NCBI GenBank assembly: GCA_003165095.1
Contig: PLSH01000413.1
Coordinates: forward strand, 4,926-24,474
DNA: 19,549 nucleotides
From: Acidobacteriaceae bacterium
GTDB lineage: Bacteria; Acidobacteriota; Terriglobia; Terriglobales; Acidobacteriaceae
Reading direction: 5' to 3'
Below are positions 16,924 through 19,549 of this stretch, in pieces. The position numbers were made by a program, and so were the translations under genes. Below the pieces are notes generated by a model that saw only the letters and a list, made by a program, of their open reading frames with translations, did not search any database and was not told the origin of the DNA. Every line of letters begins with the position of its first letter. Position 1 is the stretch's first letter.

Positions 16924-17463
16924 ATGGAGCCGGCAGTGAATTCAAGCGATGCGCGGCAGCAATTGGAGGCTCGTGCGGCAGAGGCACTGAAGGCAGCCCT
17001 TGCCGAGGTATCGACCATCAAAGTCAGAGAGATACGCCATGCACCGCCGCGCGCCGGCCGCGAGAACGGATTGATGGCATGCGTCGACGTTTTCGGCCAT
17101 CGCCACAACCTGGCCTGCGAGGTGGAGAACAACGGACAGCCGCACCTTCTGCGCTCGGCGCTCGAAGAAATGCGCAAAAGCCCCGGTCATCTCCGCGGAG
17201 ACACCACGCCGGTGATTATCGCGCCGTACCTTTCTCCGGAAGCACAGGCGCTGTGCAAGAAAAACCATGCGGGATACGTCGATCTCGAAGGCAATGCGTC
17301 GCTGGCGCTGGGAGAGGTATTCATCGCCAAGCGCACGCTACCGCGTGCCGGCCAACATTCCTCCCTGGCCGCACACCCATGGCCCGTGGGCCGCGCTGCC
17401 GGTGAGAAGTTCACCGCCGCCTCGGAACGAACCAAGCCCATTGCGCGGCGCGCCGGCGCGTGA
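16924..17463 (+). CDS. AbiEi/nuclease-fold-like protein lacking the winged-helix half
   Basis: This is a 179-aa protein starting at ATG 16924 (weak GGCGGA upstream). The frame extends to 16735, but that part overlaps the preceding gene. An N-terminal helix (SSDARQQLEARAAEALKAALAEV) precedes a segment reading ACEVENNGQPHLLRSALEEM, then TTPVIIAPYLSPEAQALC and HAGYVDLEGNASLALGEVFI. From family knowledge, recalled and not searched, this order is that of the restriction-endonuclease-like domain found in AbiEi-type or winged-helix proteins. In those proteins the first block usually reads EVK; here the lysine position is Glu, so nuclease activity is doubtful. Those proteins normally continue into a winged-helix DNA-binding domain. 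Here the protein instead ends in a low-complexity, basic tail (TAASERTKPIARRAGA). It may be a truncated relic or a short regulator paired with the upstream small gene. Confidence 0.65.
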   Translation: MEPAVNSSDARQQLEARAAEALKAALAEVSTIKVREIRHAPPRAGRENGLMACVDVFGHRHNLACEVENNGQPHLLRSALEEMRKSPGHLRGDTTPVIIAPYLSPEAQALCKKNHAGYVDLEGNASLALGEVFIAKRTLPRAGQHSSLAAHPWPVGRAAGEKFTAASERTKPIARRAGA

Positions 17464-17509
17464 GCACAACAGCGCACAGCCCGCCTGCGGCGCGCGAAGC
17501 TCAGTTCAC

Positions 17510-17565
17510 AAAAAATAGGGGTGAGAGCCAATGTCAAGCTCGCGGGTTGGAGTCTGCCATTGGCT
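17510..17565 (-). terminator. Possible Rho-independent terminator of the RNase J gene
   Basis: Directly after the RNase J stop, an 8-bp perfect inverted repeat (AGCCAATG at 17526-17533 with CATTGGCT at 17558-17565) encloses a 24-base loop. On the minus strand it is followed, after about ten bases, by six T residues (A run at 17510-17515). The large loop and delayed T run make it non-canonical. It separates two convergent genes, where a terminator is expected. Confidence 0.4.
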
Positions 17566-19221
17566 TCAAATCTCCAGGATGATGGGCATAATCATCGGCC
17601 GGCGGCCGGTGGTCTTCTGAATCAGCCGCTTCAACTCCACGCGCACCTTTTCATTCACCATGCCGTAGTCGCTCTTCTGCTCCAGGTTGAGACTGTCCAG
17701 TGTCTTGAGAACCACCTCGCGCGCTTGATCCGTGATGTCGGCGCCGCCAAAGCCGCGCATGATCACTTCCGGCGGGCGCTCCACCTTGCCGGTCTTCCTG
17801 TTGATGCCCAGCACGACCAGCACAATGCCGTCTTCAGAGAGGATGCGACGGTCGCGAATGACCAGATCCTCGACCACGTCGATTGACGAGCCGGAATCGA
17901 TCAAAATGCGCCCGGCAGTCACCTTGTCGCGCTTGCGCGCGTCGGTCTTGTCCAGTTCCAGCACATCGCCGTCTTCGATCACCATGGCGTGCTCCACGGC
18001 GCCGGTTTCCATGGCGATCTGGGCGTGCTTGCGCAGGAGGCGGTAGTCGCCGTGAATGGGTATGAAGAACTTGGGCCGCACCAGGTTGATGAGCAAGCGC
18101 AGTTCTTCCTGGCTGCCGTGGCCGCTGACGTGAATCAGGCCGCTCGATCCGTCGTCGCAGATCACGTGGGCCTCGCGGCGGCTGAGGTGGTCAATGACCC
18201 GGAAAATTTTCTTCTCGTTGCCGGGTATGATTCTGGAACTCAGCACCACGGTGTCGCCGGCATCGATGCGGGCGTGCTTGTGGTTGTCGACCGCGGCACG
18301 GCTCAGCGCGCTCATCGGCTCGCCCTGCGTGCCGCTGATCAGGATCATCAGTTGCTCGGGAGCAAAGTCGCGCATCTGGCTGGGATGGATGACCAGCCCG
18401 GGCGGAACGTCGATGTAACCCAGATCCTGGGCAATCTCGGTGCTCTCCATCATCGAGCGGCCCACGACGGCCACTTTCCGCCCGTGCGCCCGCGCCAGTT
18501 CCAGCGCGATGCGGATGCGGTAGATCGAGGAAGAAAAGCAGCTGAAAAACAGCTTCTTCTTGGTGCGCGAGAAGACCTCGTCAAGCCGGGGAATTACGGC
18601 TCGCTCGCTGGGTGTATAGCCCGACCGTTCCACGTTGGTGGAGTCCTGCAAAAGGGCCAGCACGCCACGCTTGCCGTATTCGGCGAAGGTGTGCAGGTCA
18701 AATGCCTTGTCGTCAAGCGGAGAAAGATCGATTTTAAAGTCGCCGGTGTGGATGATTACACCCACCGGTGTGTCGATGGCCAATGACACGCAATCCACCA
18801 GTGAGTGGGTGACGCGTATGGGCTCAATGGTGAAAGGGCCGATCGTGAATTTTTCCTTCGGAGTAATCTCGATCAGCTCGGTCTCGTCGAGAAGCTGATG
18901 CTCCTCGAGTTTGCCCTCAACATAAGCCAGCGTGAACTCGGTAGCGTACACCGGAACTTTCAGCTCGCTCAGAATCCAGGGCAGCCCGCCAATGTGATCC
19001 TCGTGGCCGTGCGTGAGCAGAATGGCCCGGACATGCTGCTTGTTTTCAATCAGGTAAGTGATATCGGGTACAACAATATCAACGCCCAGCAACTCCGACT
19101 CCGGAAACATCAGGCCGGCGTCGATCACGATTATGTCGTCTTCCCAGCGCAGCGCCAGGCAGTTCATGCCAAATTCGCCCACGCCACCCAGGGGGATGAT
19201 TTGCAGCTTTTTTGTTTGCAT
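17566..19221 (-). CDS. rnj: Ribonuclease J
   Basis: This 551-aa metallo-beta-lactamase/beta-CASP ribonuclease is close to the usual 550-560 residues. The zinc site is the signature HGHEDHIGG (71-79) with His139 (VTHS), Asp161 (HTGDFK) and His390 (PIHGDYR). The beta-CASP part includes LISGTQGEPMSAL (294-306) and HVSGHGSQEEL (364-374). The C-terminal domain (about 450-551) is present to its end. Family knowledge: RNase J has 5'-to-3' exonuclease and endonuclease activity in mRNA turnover and rRNA maturation, often as a dimer or tetramer. The start at 19221 has AAGGA upstream with good spacing. It is probably a single-gene transcription unit between a GH92-like gene upstream and convergent small genes downstream. 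The segment FFSCFSSSIYRI differs slightly from the more usual FASN sequence, but the catalytic set is intact. Confidence 0.96.
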   Translation of the reverse strand: MQTKKLQIIPLGGVGEFGMNCLALRWEDDIIVIDAGLMFPESELLGVDIVVPDITYLIENKQHVRAILLTHGHEDHIGGLPWILSELKVPVYATEFTLAYVEGKLEEHQLLDETELIEITPKEKFTIGPFTIEPIRVTHSLVDCVSLAIDTPVGVIIHTGDFKIDLSPLDDKAFDLHTFAEYGKRGVLALLQDSTNVERSGYTPSERAVIPRLDEVFSRTKKKLFFSCFSSSIYRIRIALELARAHGRKVAVVGRSMMESTEIAQDLGYIDVPPGLVIHPSQMRDFAPEQLMILISGTQGEPMSALSRAAVDNHKHARIDAGDTVVLSSRIIPGNEKKIFRVIDHLSRREAHVICDDGSSGLIHVSGHGSQEELRLLINLVRPKFFIPIHGDYRLLRKHAQIAMETGAVEHAMVIEDGDVLELDKTDARKRDKVTAGRILIDSGSSIDVVEDLVIRDRRILSEDGIVLVVLGINRKTGKVERPPEVIMRGFGGADITDQAREVVLKTLDSLNLEQKSDYGMVNEKVRVELKRLIQKTTGRRPMIMPIILEI

Positions 19222-19339
19222 CAGTCATCCTTGATGTTATCACCCGGCGGCATCCGCATTTGCCCGATGACAACATCCGCGGTGATCGTCTGCGTCTCTC
19301 TCGATGCAAAGAAGTTGGCGCGTACCGCACAATACGGCC

Positions 19340-19549
19340 TCAGCGGGAAGCGGGTGTTGAAGGCGGCAGGTTCTGCTCGGCCCAATGGCCAGGAGTGCCC
19401 GCCATGGTAAGCACCAATCGCCCTCCGGCAGCTATCTCGCGATGACGCAGCCAGGCGCGATCGAGCGGCTTGCCGTTCAGTGTGGCTGCAGCGACATAAA
19501 TGTGGTCCGGCGCGAGATTTCTGGCCTCGATCATGAACTCCCTGCCGCC
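19340..19549 (-). CDS. C-terminal end of a GH92-like alpha-mannosidase (5' end cut by the window edge)
   Basis: A minus-strand frame enters from the right edge and ends at a TGA at 19340-19342. It gives 69 residues beginning GGREFMIEARNLAPDHIY. The pattern IEARNL...YVAAATLNGKPLDRAWLRHREIAAGGRLVLTMAGTPG is the characteristic end of GH92 enzymes, in which LNGKPL, a His and a GG-L-L strand close the C-terminal domain. GH92 enzymes are calcium-dependent exo-alpha-mannosidases, usually secreted. The internal ATG at 19534 is not the real start, since the frame stays open and family-like before it. The spacer to the RNase J start is 118 bp. The last 15 residues (AEQNLPPSTPASR region) are a non-conserved tail. 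Confidence 0.75.
   Translation of the reverse strand, partial: GGREFMIEARNLAPDHIYVAAATLNGKPLDRAWLRHREIAAGGRLVLTMAGTPGHWAEQNLPPSTPASR

Overview
The window looks like a chromosomal segment of an Acidobacteriota bacterium (Terriglobia/Acidobacteriaceae-like). This rests on the gene types rather than on a marker gene. They include a GWxTD-domain protein next to a carboxypeptidase-regulatory-domain/beta-barrel outer-membrane protein, Tat-exported sugar isomerases and Gfo/Idh/MocA oxidoreductases, and large GH106-like and GH92-like glycosidases. The DNA is moderately GC-rich. No rRNA gene, convincing tRNA, CRISPR array, insertion sequence or phage gene is visible.

Region 1 (1-7043, all on the minus strand) reads as a carbohydrate catabolic operon. 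In transcription order it holds a Tat-signal hydroxypyruvate-isomerase-like TIM barrel, a zinc-dependent medium-chain dehydrogenase, an SDR oxidoreductase (ATGA overlap with the dehydrogenase), a very large secreted GH106-type alpha-L-rhamnosidase-like enzyme, and a BNR/Asp-box protein that runs off the left edge. A 16-bp near-perfect palindrome sits just upstream of the first gene and is a good operator candidate. Region 2 (7180-10747, minus) holds a 566-aa outer-membrane beta-barrel protein with an N-terminal carboxypeptidase-regulatory domain and, upstream of it, a 587-aa secreted GWxTD protein with a recognisable sigma70-type promoter. Region 3 (11201-13406, plus) is divergently transcribed across a 453-bp spacer and encodes a MacA/HlyD-type membrane fusion protein and a MacB/LolD-type ABC ATPase. 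No FtsX/MacB permease follows.

Region 4 (13435-15721, minus) is a two-gene unit: a Tat-exported sugar isomerase/epimerase-like TIM barrel followed by a Tat-exported Gfo/Idh/MocA oxidoreductase. It resembles the oxidation-based glycoside-processing gene sets known in other bacteria. Region 5 (15722-17463) begins with about 715 bp without a supported gene, containing a tight cluster of three inverted repeats. Two plus-strand genes follow: a 130-aa protein of unknown function with an excellent ribosome binding site, and a 179-aa protein resembling only the nuclease-fold half of AbiEi-like regulators. Region 6 (17566-19549, minus) is ribonuclease J with a possible terminator, then the extreme C-terminus of a GH92-like alpha-mannosidase entering from the right edge.

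As a whole, the window suggests a plant- or microbial-polysaccharide degrader. Secreted glycosidases release sugars, exported or periplasmic isomerases and oxidoreductases modify them, and cytoplasmic MDR/SDR dehydrogenases oxidise or epimerise them. One housekeeping RNA-processing gene sits among these. The least explained parts are the 15.7-17.5 kb region and the apparently permease-less MacA/ATPase pair.
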